This document shows, piece by piece, positions 1-8,748 of a DNA stretch of 64,000 bases (positions within the stretch are counted from its first letter, which is position 1; every line of letters starts with the position of its first letter). The notes under the pieces are model-generated. The model did not search any database and had not been told where the DNA came from. It saw only the letters and a list, made by a program, of their open reading frames with translations. The translations under genes and the position numbers were made by a program. The stretch comes from Deltaproteobacteria bacterium (GTDB taxonomy: Bacteria; Desulfobacterota; Desulfomonilia; UBA1062): NCBI GenBank assembly GCA_029547185.1, contig JAKPPU010000014.1, forward strand, positions 1 to 64,000, in the 5' to 3' direction.

Positions 1-48
1 TGATTCCTCTGGACCAATGAGTGTTTCACGATTACTATTCTTCTTCAT
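1..48 (-). CDS. 5' end of an unidentified gene running off the window
   Basis: An ATG on the minus strand at 48 opens a frame that stays open to the window edge (16 codons, beginning MKKNSNRETL). An AAGAGGT ribosome binding site lies about 6 bases upstream of the ATG. Too little protein is visible to assign a family. The initiation region sits inside a strong hairpin described separately. The reading frame and binding site are seen directly; that this is a real gene is inference. Confidence 0.4.
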   Translation of the reverse strand, partial: MKKNSNRETLIGPEES

Positions 49-109
49 AAGCGTACCTCTTTTGGTTGTTTGTTTTCTGGCGATTACTTCAACCGAAAGG
101 TACGCTTAT
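47..109 (-). promoter_or_regulatory. leader hairpin sequestering a ribosome binding site
   Basis: Positions 47-68 and 90-109 are inverted copies. On the minus strand ATAAGCGTACCT in the leader pairs perfectly with AGGTACGCTTAT, which holds the AGGT of the ribosome binding site and the first two bases of the start codon. A second GGTTG/CAACC block extends the stem. The loop is about 21 bases. Such a structure would block initiation of the gene that starts at 48 until it melts or is opened. Function is inferred from structure only. Confidence 0.5.
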
Positions 110-179
110 TCCTCCTCATCCACAACTTTTGGTTATATCCCAGCGTCTGAATCGTTCGGCGCTGCCTCATGCCGGGGCT

Positions 180-557
180 TCACTCGTAGCCCAGCTCTCT
201 GAGCCTCTCCTCGCCGATACCGAAGTAGTGGGCGATCTCGTGCACCACGGTGATCTCGATCTCCTCTTCGAGCTCGTGCCTGCTCCTGCACATCTCAAGG
301 AGAGGCTTCCGGAACAGGATGATGGTGTCGGGATAGAACGATGGCCAGGTGACCGAGCGCTCGGGAAGCGCGGTTCCGGTGTAAACGCCCAGCAGGGGCT
401 CGTCCTCGGGCAGGCCCATGGCGTCGAGCAGCTCCGGGTCAGGCCAGTCCTCCACCGTAACCGCGACATTGCTCACGTGCCTCATGATCTCGTCCGGGAT
501 GCGGTCGAGTGCTCTTGCGGCGATACGTCTGAATTCCGGCTCACTCACGTTCAGCAT
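180..557 (-). CDS. small zincin-like metallopeptidase
   Basis: A 125-residue protein ending in the zinc-binding motif HEIAHYFGI (HExxH plus a downstream region rich in acidic residues). The length, the C-terminal position of HExxH and the preceding acidic EEEIEITVV strand match the minimal metallopeptidase family called Zincin_1 (PF06262). These are cytoplasmic proteins of about 110-130 residues with no signal peptide, and none is seen here. Physiological substrates of the family are poorly known. The start at 557 has no clear ribosome binding site. It stands alone, with no co-directional partner within 300 bases. Confidence 0.8.
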   Translation of the reverse strand: MLNVSEPEFRRIAARALDRIPDEIMRHVSNVAVTVEDWPDPELLDAMGLPEDEPLLGVYTGTALPERSVTWPSFYPDTIILFRKPLLEMCRSRHELEEEIEITVVHEIAHYFGIGEERLRELGYE

Positions 558-923
558 AAGCAGAAGATACAGGAAAAACCGGCAGGAATCGATTCCCCAT
601 TTTTCACGAAAGCCGGAGACCTAACCCCGCTCCAGTTCGTATTGCTGAAAGTTACATTACTACCAAGAAGAAAGAAACCTCGAACTCATACGATATAACG
701 GTATTTATCATTTACCTTCCAGCATACCTCTCCGAATGCCCTCTATGCTCATAACGGAAGATCGAAGCTGAGTTGGGAGGTTCTTATGGAAGCTCATAAT
801 TTTAAATTCATCGAGATAGAAGAGGATAAGAAGCTGGATGAAGTTTATCACGATTTTATCACAATAACCACAATCAGGTAGTTTAAAAGATGGTCGCATT
901 TCGGAAATCACTAAAGAAATCAA
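558..923. other. AT-rich intergenic stretch with one possible micro-ORF
   Basis: No recognisable gene lies between the metallopeptidase and tRNA-Leu. A 31-codon frame on the plus strand (786-881, beginning MEAHNFKF) has a GGGAGG ribosome binding site 7 bases upstream of its ATG, but no relative is recognised and it may be a fragment of an eroded gene. The region is richer in A+T than its neighbours. Confidence 0.4.
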
Positions 924-1008
<85 letters not shown>

Positions 1009-1150
1009 ACGAGAGTAGTGTATGGGAAGAGTGCCTTGGTTTGTCAAGCCAAAACCAAGAGCAAAGACAGGTTCATAGCCGGTCGATGCAGTCTCCGGGA
1101 GGCTCCTGAAGGGAGCAACCCGATCATCGCCTGCCCAACGGCCTGAAATG

Positions 1151-1176
1151 AAAAAGCCCGCCCTGCCGAGGCGGGC
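1151..1176 (-). terminator. intrinsic terminator of the phosphorylase gene
   Basis: On the minus strand GCCCGCC, a 7-base loop and GGCGGGC are followed by TTTTT, beginning 7 bases after the TAG stop of the phosphorylase gene. Confidence 0.85.
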
Positions 1177-1182
1177 CTTCGC

Positions 1183-3735
1183 CTATGCCCAGGAGATCAG
1201 GCCCGTGTCGAGAGGATAGATCAGGTTCGTATGGCTCGGCAGGATCCGGACCGTATACCCGAACCTTCCGGTGTTATCGCAGCAGACTCTGGCCTGGAAG
1301 ATGTGTTCGCCCTTCCCCATCTCGCCGTTGTGGTCCATCCCTATCTTCTGAACGTCGAAGAGGTTCCCTGCATCATCGATGTGGCCGTAGTACACCTCGG
1401 CCCTCACGTCGTTCGGCGTGAGAGCTCCCAGGTTCACGGTCGCCTTGATGATGACCTCGCTGTGCACTTCGACCTCGTCACCGTCGGAGTGCTCGATGCT
1501 CCTGACCTGAACGTCCTTCCAGTTCCTTTTGAGGGTATTCATCCACGAGACCAGGTCCTTTGCGTTCCTGTAGCCGTCGGCGCTGAGGATCTTCGAGTTG
1601 AGCGCGGCCTCGAGATAGCACCTGTCGGTATACTCTTCGACCATCCGGTTCGAGTTGAACTGCGGGCACAGGATCCTCATCGACCTCTTCATCATGGCGA
1701 TCCATCCCCTGGGCAGCCCGTCGAGGCCCCTGTTGTAGAAGAGCGGGATGATCTCGCGCTCGAGGAGATCGTAGATGGTCTTGCTCTCCACCTCGTCCTG
1801 ATACTGGAGGTTGTCGTAGACCTCTCCGCTGCCTATGGACCACCCCAGGTCGGGACGGTATCCCTCGACCCACCAGCCGTCGGGCACGCTCAGGTTCAGC
1901 GCGCCGTTGGCAGTTGCCTTCATTCCCGATGTCCCGCAGGCTTCGAGCGGTCTCCTCGGATTGTTCAGCCAGACGTCCACGCCCTGCACGAGGTATCTTC
2001 CGATATTCATGTTGTAGTCCTCGAGGAAGACGATCTTGTCCCTGAAAGGCTCTTCCCTGGCGATGTGGATAATCCGCTGAATGATGGCCTTGCCCTCGTG
2101 GTCCCGGGGGTGGGCCTTTCCGGATATGATGATCTGCACCGGATACGCCGTGTTCGAGACGATCTTCTTGAGGCGCTCGATATCCTGGAAGAGCAGGAGC
2201 CCCCTTTTGTAGGTGGCGAATCTTTTTGCAAACCCGATGGTGAGCGCATCCGGATGGAGCGTCTCCATGGCCCGCTGCATGTCACTCGGCTTGCCGCCCC
2301 TGTTCTTGAGCTGCTTCACGAGGCGCCTCCTGGCAAACGCCACGAGCCTCTCCCTCCTTCTCTGGTGGGTGGACCACAGCTCGGCGTCGGGGATCTCGTC
2401 TATGCTCTCCCACACCTTCTGGTTGTCCGGGTCTTCCTTCCACTTGGGGCCCAAGTATCTCTCGAAGAGGTCCGCCATCTCGGAAGATATCCACGACGGG
2501 ATATGGATCCCGTTGGTGATGGACGAGATGGGAACGTCCTCGATGGCCACATGGGGCCAGATATCCTTCCACATGTCTCTCGACACCTCGCCGTGGAGCT
2601 TGCTCACGCCGTTGCGGTAGGCCGAGTTCTTGAGCGCGAACACGGTGGCCCCGAAGCTCTCCTTGTCGTCGCCGGGATTTTTCCTTCCCAGAGAGAGGAA
2701 GTCCGACCACCGTATCCCGCCGCTCTCGACATAGCCTTTGAGGTACTTTTCCATGAGGGAGATGTCGAACACATCGTTTCCTGCCGGCACAGGGGTATGG
2801 GTGGTGAAGACCAGCGAGGTCCGGAGCACCTCCCTGGCGGTATTGAAGTCGAGGTTGTATCTGTTCATGAGCATCCTCGTGCGCTCGAGACCAACCAGGA
2901 AGGAATGGCCCTCGTTCATGTGATAGACCATGGGGTCGATTCCCATGGCGCCGAGCGCCTTCATGCCGCCGATGCCCAGCACGATCTCCTGCCTGAGCCT
3001 GTCTTCCATATTCCCTGCATACAGGCCGCCGGTGATGCTGCGCTCGTAGGGATGGTTCTCCTCGAGGTTCGTATCGAGAAGATAGAGGGGGATCCTCCCT
3101 ACCTGGCATCTCCAGATCTGGGCATTGCAGGGTCTTCCCGCAAGGTCGACGCAGATCTTGAGGGGCTTGCCCGTGCTGTCCGTCTCGAGGTGCACCGGCA
3201 TGTGATAGAAATCGTTATTGGGCGACTCCTCCTGCTGCCAGCCGTCCCAGCTCAGGTACTGCGTGAAATACCCATGCTTGTAGAGGAGCCCGATCCCGCA
3301 CAACGGGAGCCTCAGGTCGCTCGCGCTCTTGAGGTGATCGCCAGCGAGGATTCCCAGGCCGCCCGAATAGATGGGAAGGCTCTCGGTGATTCCGAATTCC
3401 ATGGAAAAATAGGCGATGGTGAAATCGATGGGCTGCGACAGGAGGAACGAGTACACGCCCTTTTCAGAGATATAGTCGTTGAATGCGTCCGCCGTCTTTC
3501 TCATCTGGGAGAGGAACCCGTCATCCTCCATCAGGTCCATGATCCTGCCCTGGGATATGCGGGAGAGCATCTCCACCGGATTGTGGCCCGTCTCCTCCCA
3601 GAGGTCTCTGTCCATATGCTGAAAGAGGCGCAGTCCCTGCTGGTTCCAGCTGAACCATACATTGTATGCAAGGGAGAGAATGGGATTCAAAGTTTCGGGA
3701 AGGGCCGGTACGACCCTGAAGGAATTAATCTTCAT
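1183..3735 (-). CDS. glgP: alpha-glucan (glycogen/maltodextrin) phosphorylase
   Basis: An 850-residue cytoplasmic enzyme that releases glucose-1-phosphate from alpha-1,4-glucans. The N-terminus (SLAYNVWFSWN, then YFSMEFGITESLPIYSGGLG) is that of the short alpha-glucan phosphorylase family (TIGR02094 type) found in bacteria and archaea, rather than the E. coli MalP/GlgP type. The pyridoxal-phosphate lysine lies in GTSGMKATANG at about K606, and a C-terminal immunoglobulin-like extension follows the GT35 domain. The start at 3735 is preferred because AAAGGGG lies 6 bases upstream; the in-frame ATG nine codons earlier has no such site. No glgA, glgB or glgX gene is nearby, so it is transcribed alone and ends in a strong terminator. 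Confidence 0.93.
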   Translation of the reverse strand: MKINSFRVVPALPETLNPILSLAYNVWFSWNQQGLRLFQHMDRDLWEETGHNPVEMLSRISQGRIMDLMEDDGFLSQMRKTADAFNDYISEKGVYSFLLSQPIDFTIAYFSMEFGITESLPIYSGGLGILAGDHLKSASDLRLPLCGIGLLYKHGYFTQYLSWDGWQQEESPNNDFYHMPVHLETDSTGKPLKICVDLAGRPCNAQIWRCQVGRIPLYLLDTNLEENHPYERSITGGLYAGNMEDRLRQEIVLGIGGMKALGAMGIDPMVYHMNEGHSFLVGLERTRMLMNRYNLDFNTAREVLRTSLVFTTHTPVPAGNDVFDISLMEKYLKGYVESGGIRWSDFLSLGRKNPGDDKESFGATVFALKNSAYRNGVSKLHGEVSRDMWKDIWPHVAIEDVPISSITNGIHIPSWISSEMADLFERYLGPKWKEDPDNQKVWESIDEIPDAELWSTHQRRRERLVAFARRRLVKQLKNRGGKPSDMQRAMETLHPDALTIGFAKRFATYKRGLLLFQDIERLKKIVSNTAYPVQIIISGKAHPRDHEGKAIIQRIIHIAREEPFRDKIVFLEDYNMNIGRYLVQGVDVWLNNPRRPLEACGTSGMKATANGALNLSVPDGWWVEGYRPDLGWSIGSGEVYDNLQYQDEVESKTIYDLLEREIIPLFYNRGLDGLPRGWIAMMKRSMRILCPQFNSNRMVEEYTDRCYLEAALNSKILSADGYRNAKDLVSWMNTLKRNWKDVQVRSIEHSDGDEVEVHSEVIIKATVNLGALTPNDVRAEVYYGHIDDAGNLFDVQKIGMDHNGEMGKGEHIFQARVCCDNTGRFGYTVRILPSHTNLIYPLDTGLISWA

Positions 3736-4078
3736 ACAGTCCCCTTTCGTAGGCTCGAGCATCTGCTCATACTGACGCGATTATACCTTTCACAAGCAGC
3801 AGTGCAATGGAAGAAATGCGCGAAGGCGGCAGGGCTTCCCTTCCTGCCTCCGGGAATCTTCCGGCCCGGGCTGCCTGTGCCGCCCGGCCCGCATTCTGAT
3901 AATTTATCATAATTGAATGTAATCATAATGAGGTATCGGAATATTGCTTCTCCGACTGAAAGGCTTGCTGCCGCGGCAGCTTCACCGCTTCCTTTCCTGC
4001 CCTGTGTCCAGTCTTTTCAAGCCCTTGCTTCGAACACCGGATGTTCCGGTTTGAAGGAATTCCATGTGGTTTTCACGA
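3736..4078. other. intergenic region upstream of the phosphorylase gene
   Basis: No gene is supported here; short frames in this stretch lack binding sites and protein-like composition. It must contain the promoter of the phosphorylase gene (minus strand), but no clear consensus pair stands out. Confidence 0.4.
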
Positions 4079-4113
4079 AAAGGCCGATGTGGTGTGTACA
4101 TACCACATCGGCC
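4079..4113 (-). terminator. terminator of the tol-pal operon
   Basis: A perfect 12-base stem (GGCCGATGTGGT / ACCACATCGGCC) is followed on the minus strand by TTTT, about 70 bases after the cpoB stop codon. On the plus strand it has no T tract. Confidence 0.75.
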
Positions 4114-4181
4114 GGATTATGCAAAGATCATTGCCGTCCGCGCGGGCGGAGCTTACAGCGGCCATACCGGAGAAACGGCGA

Positions 4182-4907
4182 TCAATCATCCTTTCCGAGC
4201 CCGTCTTTGAGTATCCTCTTTGCCTTTGACGCGGCTTCGGTTGAAGGGTAGTCCTGCACGAGGTGCTCCAGAACGAGCTTTCCGGTCTGGTCATCCCCAA
4301 GCTTGTAGAACGACATCCCCTGCTTGAGGAGGGCATCGGGCGCCTTGCCGCCGGAGCTGTATTTCTTTATCACCGTATCGTACCGCAGGATGGCGTCTTC
4401 ATATTTCCCGAGCGAATAGAGAGTCTCTCCGATCCAGAACTGGACATCGTCCACGAGGGACGGTTCAGGATTCGACGAGAGAAAAGACTTCAGATCGATG
4501 AGTGCCTCCGAGAAGCGTCCGGCCCGGTATTTCTCCAGCCCCGTATCGAACAGGGATTTGGGCGGTTCCTTGCTCGCCTCGAACAGGGTTTTCAGGTTTT
4601 GCATCTCCTTTTCGAGGGATTTCACCCGCTCCTCGTTGACTGCGGTTTTGTTTGCAGCCTTGAGCTCATCGATCCTGCCCTGGAGAGATGCCAACTGCTC
4701 TTGAATCTCCGTATAGCGGGCCTGGAGCTCGGCCTGCTGTCCCAGGCCTTGCTCCGTGAGCCTGTCCTTCTCCTTGAGCTTCCCTTCCGCTTTGGCGAGC
4801 CTCGTGTTGAGGGCGTCCACTTCCCATTTCAAGGAATTCATATCCTGCTGGGTCGCACATCCGACGAGGAACGCCAGGCCGAAGAGCAAGGGAAATATCC
4901 TGTTCAT
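4182..4907 (-). CDS. cpoB: Tol-Pal system coordinator CpoB (YbgF)
   Basis: A 241-residue periplasmic protein that couples outer-membrane constriction to septal peptidoglycan synthesis in E. coli. It starts with a lipoprotein-like signal (LLFGLAFLVGC, lipobox LVGC), which would anchor it to a membrane; E. coli CpoB is soluble, so this is a variation. Residues about 25-105 form a coiled coil (KLKEKDRLTEQGLGQQ and after) and the C-terminal 120 residues are three TPR-like repeats including GLEKYRAGRFSEALIDLK and GKYEDAILRYDTVIKKY. The start at 4907 follows the pal stop by 8 bases and fits the lipobox spacing. It is the last gene of the tol-pal operon. Confidence 0.9.
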   Translation of the reverse strand: MNRIFPLLFGLAFLVGCATQQDMNSLKWEVDALNTRLAKAEGKLKEKDRLTEQGLGQQAELQARYTEIQEQLASLQGRIDELKAANKTAVNEERVKSLEKEMQNLKTLFEASKEPPKSLFDTGLEKYRAGRFSEALIDLKSFLSSNPEPSLVDDVQFWIGETLYSLGKYEDAILRYDTVIKKYSSGGKAPDALLKQGMSFYKLGDDQTGKLVLEHLVQDYPSTEAASKAKRILKDGLGKDD

Positions 4908-4915
4908 AGGATGCC

Positions 4916-5485
4916 TTATTCGGTGATAACGAAGTGGGCTCTTCTGTTCTTGGCCCATGCTTCCTCGTTATGACCCGGGTCGAGGGGGTTTTCTTCCCCG
5001 TAGCTTACGATGGATACCCGGTCGGGCTTGATTCCCAGGAAGACGAGATAGTCCTGAGCCGCCTTGGCCCTGCGCTCTCCAAGGGCAAGGTTGTACTCGC
5101 TCGTGCCCCGCTCATCGCAATAGCCCTCGATTTTGACATTCATCTGGGGGTGGGCATTGAGAAAAGCGGCCTTCTGGGAAAGGATCTTCCTGTCATCGGG
5201 CCTGATGCTGGCTTTGTCGTAATCGAAAAAGATGTCATCCTTCTCGAAGGCAGCGATATCTGCCGAAACCGCACTGCCCTGGGCGCCACCCTGGGGTGTG
5301 GCCTGGACTCCACCCTCGGCACCTGGCATGTTCATCCCCATCTCTGAGGGAGGCCCTACCTCTTTCTGCTCAGACGGCGGCGTCACTTCTCCCGCCTGTT
5401 CGATCTTTTTCTTGGCACAGCCAAAAGCGAAAAAGACTAAAGACAATATGACGATAATACAGATTCCTCTTCCTAATCTCCTCAT
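4916..5485 (-). CDS. pal: peptidoglycan-associated lipoprotein Pal
   Basis: A 189-residue outer-membrane lipoprotein. A short signal ends in the lipobox FAFGC (Cys about residue 23), followed by a flexible Pro/Gly/Gln-rich linker and an OmpA-type peptidoglycan-binding domain with the diagnostic blocks FDYDKASIRPDD, IEGYCDERGTSEYN and RRAKAAQDYL. The start at 5485 has a near-perfect AAGGAGGA binding site; upstream in-frame codons are not needed. Pal binds diaminopimelate-containing peptidoglycan and TolB, tethering the outer membrane. Confidence 0.95.
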   Translation of the reverse strand: MRRLGRGICIIVILSLVFFAFGCAKKKIEQAGEVTPPSEQKEVGPPSEMGMNMPGAEGGVQATPQGGAQGSAVSADIAAFEKDDIFFDYDKASIRPDDRKILSQKAAFLNAHPQMNVKIEGYCDERGTSEYNLALGERRAKAAQDYLVFLGIKPDRVSIVSYGEENPLDPGHNEEAWAKNRRAHFVITE

Positions 5486-5603
5486 ATATTCCTCCTTGTT
5501 CTTGAAAAAAGTGTTATCCTGATCTGAATTGATACCCTCACGCCGGCTCATTAATTACCTCAAACCAAAGCCAGGTCAAGCATAAAAAATCTTCCTTTCC
5601 CCC

Positions 5604-6881
5604 CTATTCCAGCGGCCTGGACCAGCATGGCTGCGAGAAACCTCCGCCGCTTGTAACCCTTGCCGTGAAGCTCCCAATGAGATCGGTGACATAGATGTTC
5701 CCGTCCGACGAGCTGAAGGCGATGAGCCTGCCGTCAGGCGAGAAGGTGGGAGACTCGTCGCCCCTGCCCGTACCCGGGAGGACCTTCATCCCGGTTCCGT
5801 CGGGGCGAATCAGGGCAATGTGGTACTGCCTGTCATGATCCGAGAGGTAGATGAAAGCGATGAGGTCGCCCTTCGGGGAAAAGACCGGCTCGGAGTTGTA
5901 GGTCCCCTGGAAGGTGAGCCTGTCCGTCTTCCGCGACGCGATGTCCATGAGATAGATCTGGGGGTTGCCTCCCCGGGAAGAGCAGAAGACGACCTTGCTC
6001 CCGTCGGGAGAAAAGCACGGGGAGGTGTCTATGGCCCAGCTGCTCGTGAGGCGGAGCGGGTTCCTGCTCGCGACATCGACGATGTAGATCTCGGGGTCTC
6101 CATCCTTGGAGAGCGTACAGGCGATTTTTCTCCCGGTGGAATCGAAGCTCGGGGTGGTGTTGATCCCCTTGTGGGCGGATATCACGTCCACCTTGAAGGT
6201 CGGAATATCCAGCAGGTAGAGGTCCGGGTTGTTCCTCCAGTACGAAACGAAGGCGATCTTCTTCCCGTCGGGAGACCATGCCGGATCCAGGATGAGGTCT
6301 CCTCCTCCCTTGATGGGGGAGCCCCCGGTCCCGTCGCACCACACGGTATAGAGCTGCTTCTTCTTGCCCGTCTTCTGAACGGCTACGAACTTGGTCGAGA
6401 AGAGAGGATCGATCCCGAGCGCCTTGCCCAGGAAGTTGTCCATGAAGGCGTGGACCGCACGGTAGGCGGTTTCTCTCTTTGTCGTATAGGCCGTGTTGAT
6501 GAGGATCCGCGAGGTCGAGAGCTCGACCACCTGGATGACGAGGTTCACGAGCTGATCCTGCGCATCGACCCTGGCGGCGATGACATAGTCGGCACCGATG
6601 AGGCTCCAGTTGTGCAATGTCCCGGGCTCGACTTTGCTCATGGGACCGGGATTGATGTACCCCTTGGGATTGATGAGCGAGAAGGCTCCGGAGATCTCGA
6701 GATCCTTCGCGCATATGGCCCATACGGAATCGGCGAGCGCACGGGCGCCCCCGAACGCCGGCATGGCGACCTTGAGGCGCTTGAACTCCCGTGCCTCGAC
6801 GTCGATGTGCACTCGCTCGGCCCTTGCCAGAGCGGGGAAAATGGCAGAAATGATCACTATGAGGGCAATGATCTTCTTCAT
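5604..6881 (-). CDS. tolB: Tol-Pal translocation protein TolB
   Basis: A 425-residue periplasmic protein with a cleavable signal peptide (cleavage likely after ALARA), an N-terminal alpha/beta domain and a six-bladed beta-propeller built from WD40-like/PD40 repeats such as PAWSPDGKKIAFVSYW, PCFSPDGSKVVFCSS and PTFSPDGRLIAFSSS. It bridges Pal and TolA. The start abuts the tolA stop directly. The 118-base gap to pal is the only sizeable gap in the operon and contains a possible internal promoter. Confidence 0.95.
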   Translation of the reverse strand: MKKIIALIVIISAIFPALARAERVHIDVEAREFKRLKVAMPAFGGARALADSVWAICAKDLEISGAFSLINPKGYINPGPMSKVEPGTLHNWSLIGADYVIAARVDAQDQLVNLVIQVVELSTSRILINTAYTTKRETAYRAVHAFMDNFLGKALGIDPLFSTKFVAVQKTGKKKQLYTVWCDGTGGSPIKGGGDLILDPAWSPDGKKIAFVSYWRNNPDLYLLDIPTFKVDVISAHKGINTTPSFDSTGRKIACTLSKDGDPEIYIVDVASRNPLRLTSSWAIDTSPCFSPDGSKVVFCSSRGGNPQIYLMDIASRKTDRLTFQGTYNSEPVFSPKGDLIAFIYLSDHDRQYHIALIRPDGTGMKVLPGTGRGDESPTFSPDGRLIAFSSSDGNIYVTDLIGSFTARVTSGGGFSQPCWSRPLE

Positions 6882-7604
6882 CTAGTCTGCTCCTTTGGGA
6901 GGTGTGAATGACATGGTGACTTCCACGCTGTCCTGTCCAGCCACCATAAAAAGCGGGGGTTGTGGCAACTGCCTGAGGCTGCTCAGCGCCAGATGCACCG
7001 AGCGGTCATACGGGCTGTTTCCCGACGATATGAGAAGCCTTTTATCCAGGAGCTCTCCGCTCCGGGATATCCGGAGGAGATAGGTCGTCTTCAAGGTCTT
7101 GTCAACGAGGGCGATCTCGGGAGGCGCCTTCCAGACCCTCTGCACCAGGTACATCACCTGAGATTTCCACAGCGCCAGCTGATACGCCGACTGGTCCGGG
7201 CTGCCGGCCCTCCCCTGGCCCGCGGCTGCAACGGGAGTACGAGACTGGGCTTGGGAAGGCGTTTCATTCTTCGTCTCCGGGAAAGGGTCCTGCTCTTCGC
7301 GGCTTGCCGTCTTCGGTTCGATCTTCGAGGGAGAGATCTCCGGGGTGATGTCGGGAAGGGCCTTCTCCTTGTTGATCTCGCTGATGGATTTGGGCGTGTC
7401 TGTCTTGCTGTCTATATACTTCTTGCTCGCAGCCGCTTTCGAGGCAGGCGCGCGGACGCTGGAGGGCGCCTGCGCCACGATATCGACCTCGTAGATATCA
7501 TAAACCGGCTTGTCTTCGGGCGAAAAATCGACGTCCACCATGCCCATGATGAAGAGGAGGTGGAGGAGGAGGGATATCCCGATGTACCAGCGGAGCTTTC
7601 TCAT
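6882..7604 (-). CDS. tolA: TolA/TonB-type energy transducer
   Basis: A 240-residue protein with one N-terminal membrane anchor (WYIGISLLLHLLFIMGMV), an Ala/Lys/Pro/Glu-rich periplasmic linker (residues about 50-140) and a C-terminal TonB_C/TolA-like domain (PEIALVDKTLKTTYLLRI, then SVHLALSSLRQLPQPP). It is much shorter than E. coli TolA (421 residues), as is usual outside Enterobacteria. It is placed between tolR and tolB, so TolA rather than TonB is inferred from context. Confidence 0.88.
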   Translation of the reverse strand: MRKLRWYIGISLLLHLLFIMGMVDVDFSPEDKPVYDIYEVDIVAQAPSSVRAPASKAAASKKYIDSKTDTPKSISEINKEKALPDITPEISPSKIEPKTASREEQDPFPETKNETPSQAQSRTPVAAAGQGRAGSPDQSAYQLALWKSQVMYLVQRVWKAPPEIALVDKTLKTTYLLRISRSGELLDKRLLISSGNSPYDRSVHLALSSLRQLPQPPLFMVAGQDSVEVTMSFTPPKGAD

Positions 7605-7605
7605 C

Positions 7606-8013
7606 CTACTTTTTTGACGGCGGTTGGGTCACCAGCCCGATCTTGGTGAGGCCGGTGGACCTGATCGTTCCCATCACCTCGACCACGAACCCGTAGTTGA
7701 CCGACCGGTCCGCCTGGAGAAAAACACTCTCCACGCCCCGCTGCTCGCGTATCTGGTCGAGGATCATACCGAGCCGGCTGTAATCGATCGTCGATCCATT
7801 GATGTCCAAGGTCCTGTCCTTGTTGATGGTGATGATAAGGTCCTGGTTCTGAGTCTCCAGCGCCCTGGATTCCACTTCGGGAAGCTCGACCTTCATTCCC
7901 TCTTTCATCATGGGCGCGGAAACCATGAAGATGATGAGGAGCACGAGCATCACATCCACGAACGGGGTGACATTGATCTCTGAGACGAGCTTGCCGGGCT
8001 TATTCGCCAACAT
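7606..8013 (-). CDS. tolR: TolR (ExbD/TolR family)
   Basis: A 135-residue inner-membrane protein with a short cytoplasmic N-terminus, one membrane segment carrying the proton-relay aspartate (VTPFVDVMLVLLIIFMV) and a periplasmic domain. It works with TolQ as the proton-driven motor of the Tol system. Its start overlaps the tolQ coding end by 14 bases and is served by GGAGGAG, implying translational coupling. Confidence 0.94.
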   Translation of the reverse strand: MLANKPGKLVSEINVTPFVDVMLVLLIIFMVSAPMMKEGMKVELPEVESRALETQNQDLIITINKDRTLDINGSTIDYSRLGMILDQIREQRGVESVFLQADRSVNYGFVVEVMGTIRSTGLTKIGLVTQPPSKK

Positions 8014-8716
8014 GGCTCAAGCTCCTCCGTATCCAGTTCATGAAGTCGATCTGAAACCTCTCCATCTGGGTGATGGCATGCCCCACCTGGCTCGTGAGGT
8101 AATTGTAGAAAAGCACTGCCGGGATGGCAACGAACAGGCCGGCCGCCGTGGCAATGAGGGCCTCCGAGATGCCCGGTGCGACCGTTGCCAGATTGGCCGA
8201 ACCCTTCAAGCCGATCTCCCTAAAGGAGTCCATGATCCCCCAGACCGTCCCGAACAGGCCGATGAACGGGCTCGCATTGCTGATGCTCGCCAGGAACCCC
8301 AGGCCGTGGGTGAGCTCGGTCGTCTGCTGGGCCGTCTCGCTTTTGATCCTGTTCTCGATGTTGCCGATCATCGAGGAAGGAAAAGAGCCGGCCTTGCCCG
8401 AGACCTTCTTGAGCTCGTCCTGCGCCTCGTGGAAGAGCTTCGACAAGGGGCATTCTCCGGCCTTCGCAATGTTCTCCTTGAGGTACACCATGCTCCAGGA
8501 GTCCGAAAGGGTGTCGAGGATGAGCTGACCCCTCTTGCGCGAGCGTGAGAGCAGCATCCACTTCTGAATGATGATCCCCCAGGAAAAGATCGAGAAGAGA
8601 AAGAGCAGGAACAGCACGAGCTTTACGATAGGATCGGAGTCCACGACCATGGCGCCGATCTCGCCCCTGAACTGAGCTGTGGCTGCATATGCCGTCGATG
8701 TAAAGAAAGGCATCAA
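8000..8716 (-). CDS. tolQ: TolQ (MotA/TolQ/ExbB proton channel)
   Basis: A 238-residue protein with three membrane segments (about residues 25-50, 145-170 and 185-205). The conserved blocks GLGFLASISNASPFIGLFGTVWG and the stretch around EALIATAAGLFVAIPAV are typical of TolQ/ExbB. It is the first gene of the tol operon and has the binding site AGGAGG 6 bases before ATG. With TolR it converts the proton gradient into movement of TolA. Confidence 0.95.
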   Translation of the reverse strand: MMPFFTSTAYAATAQFRGEIGAMVVDSDPIVKLVLFLLFLFSIFSWGIIIQKWMLLSRSRKRGQLILDTLSDSWSMVYLKENIAKAGECPLSKLFHEAQDELKKVSGKAGSFPSSMIGNIENRIKSETAQQTTELTHGLGFLASISNASPFIGLFGTVWGIMDSFREIGLKGSANLATVAPGISEALIATAAGLFVAIPAVLFYNYLTSQVGHAITQMERFQIDFMNWIRRSLSHVGE

Positions 8717-8748
8717 ATCCTCCTAATCGATTATGTGTTCCTTGATTC

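Noticed and set aside
1231-3912. An 893-codon open frame antisense to the phosphorylase gene
   Set aside because: It mirrors the codon structure of a well-supported gene on the other strand, has no recognisable motif, and arises from GC-rich codon bias.
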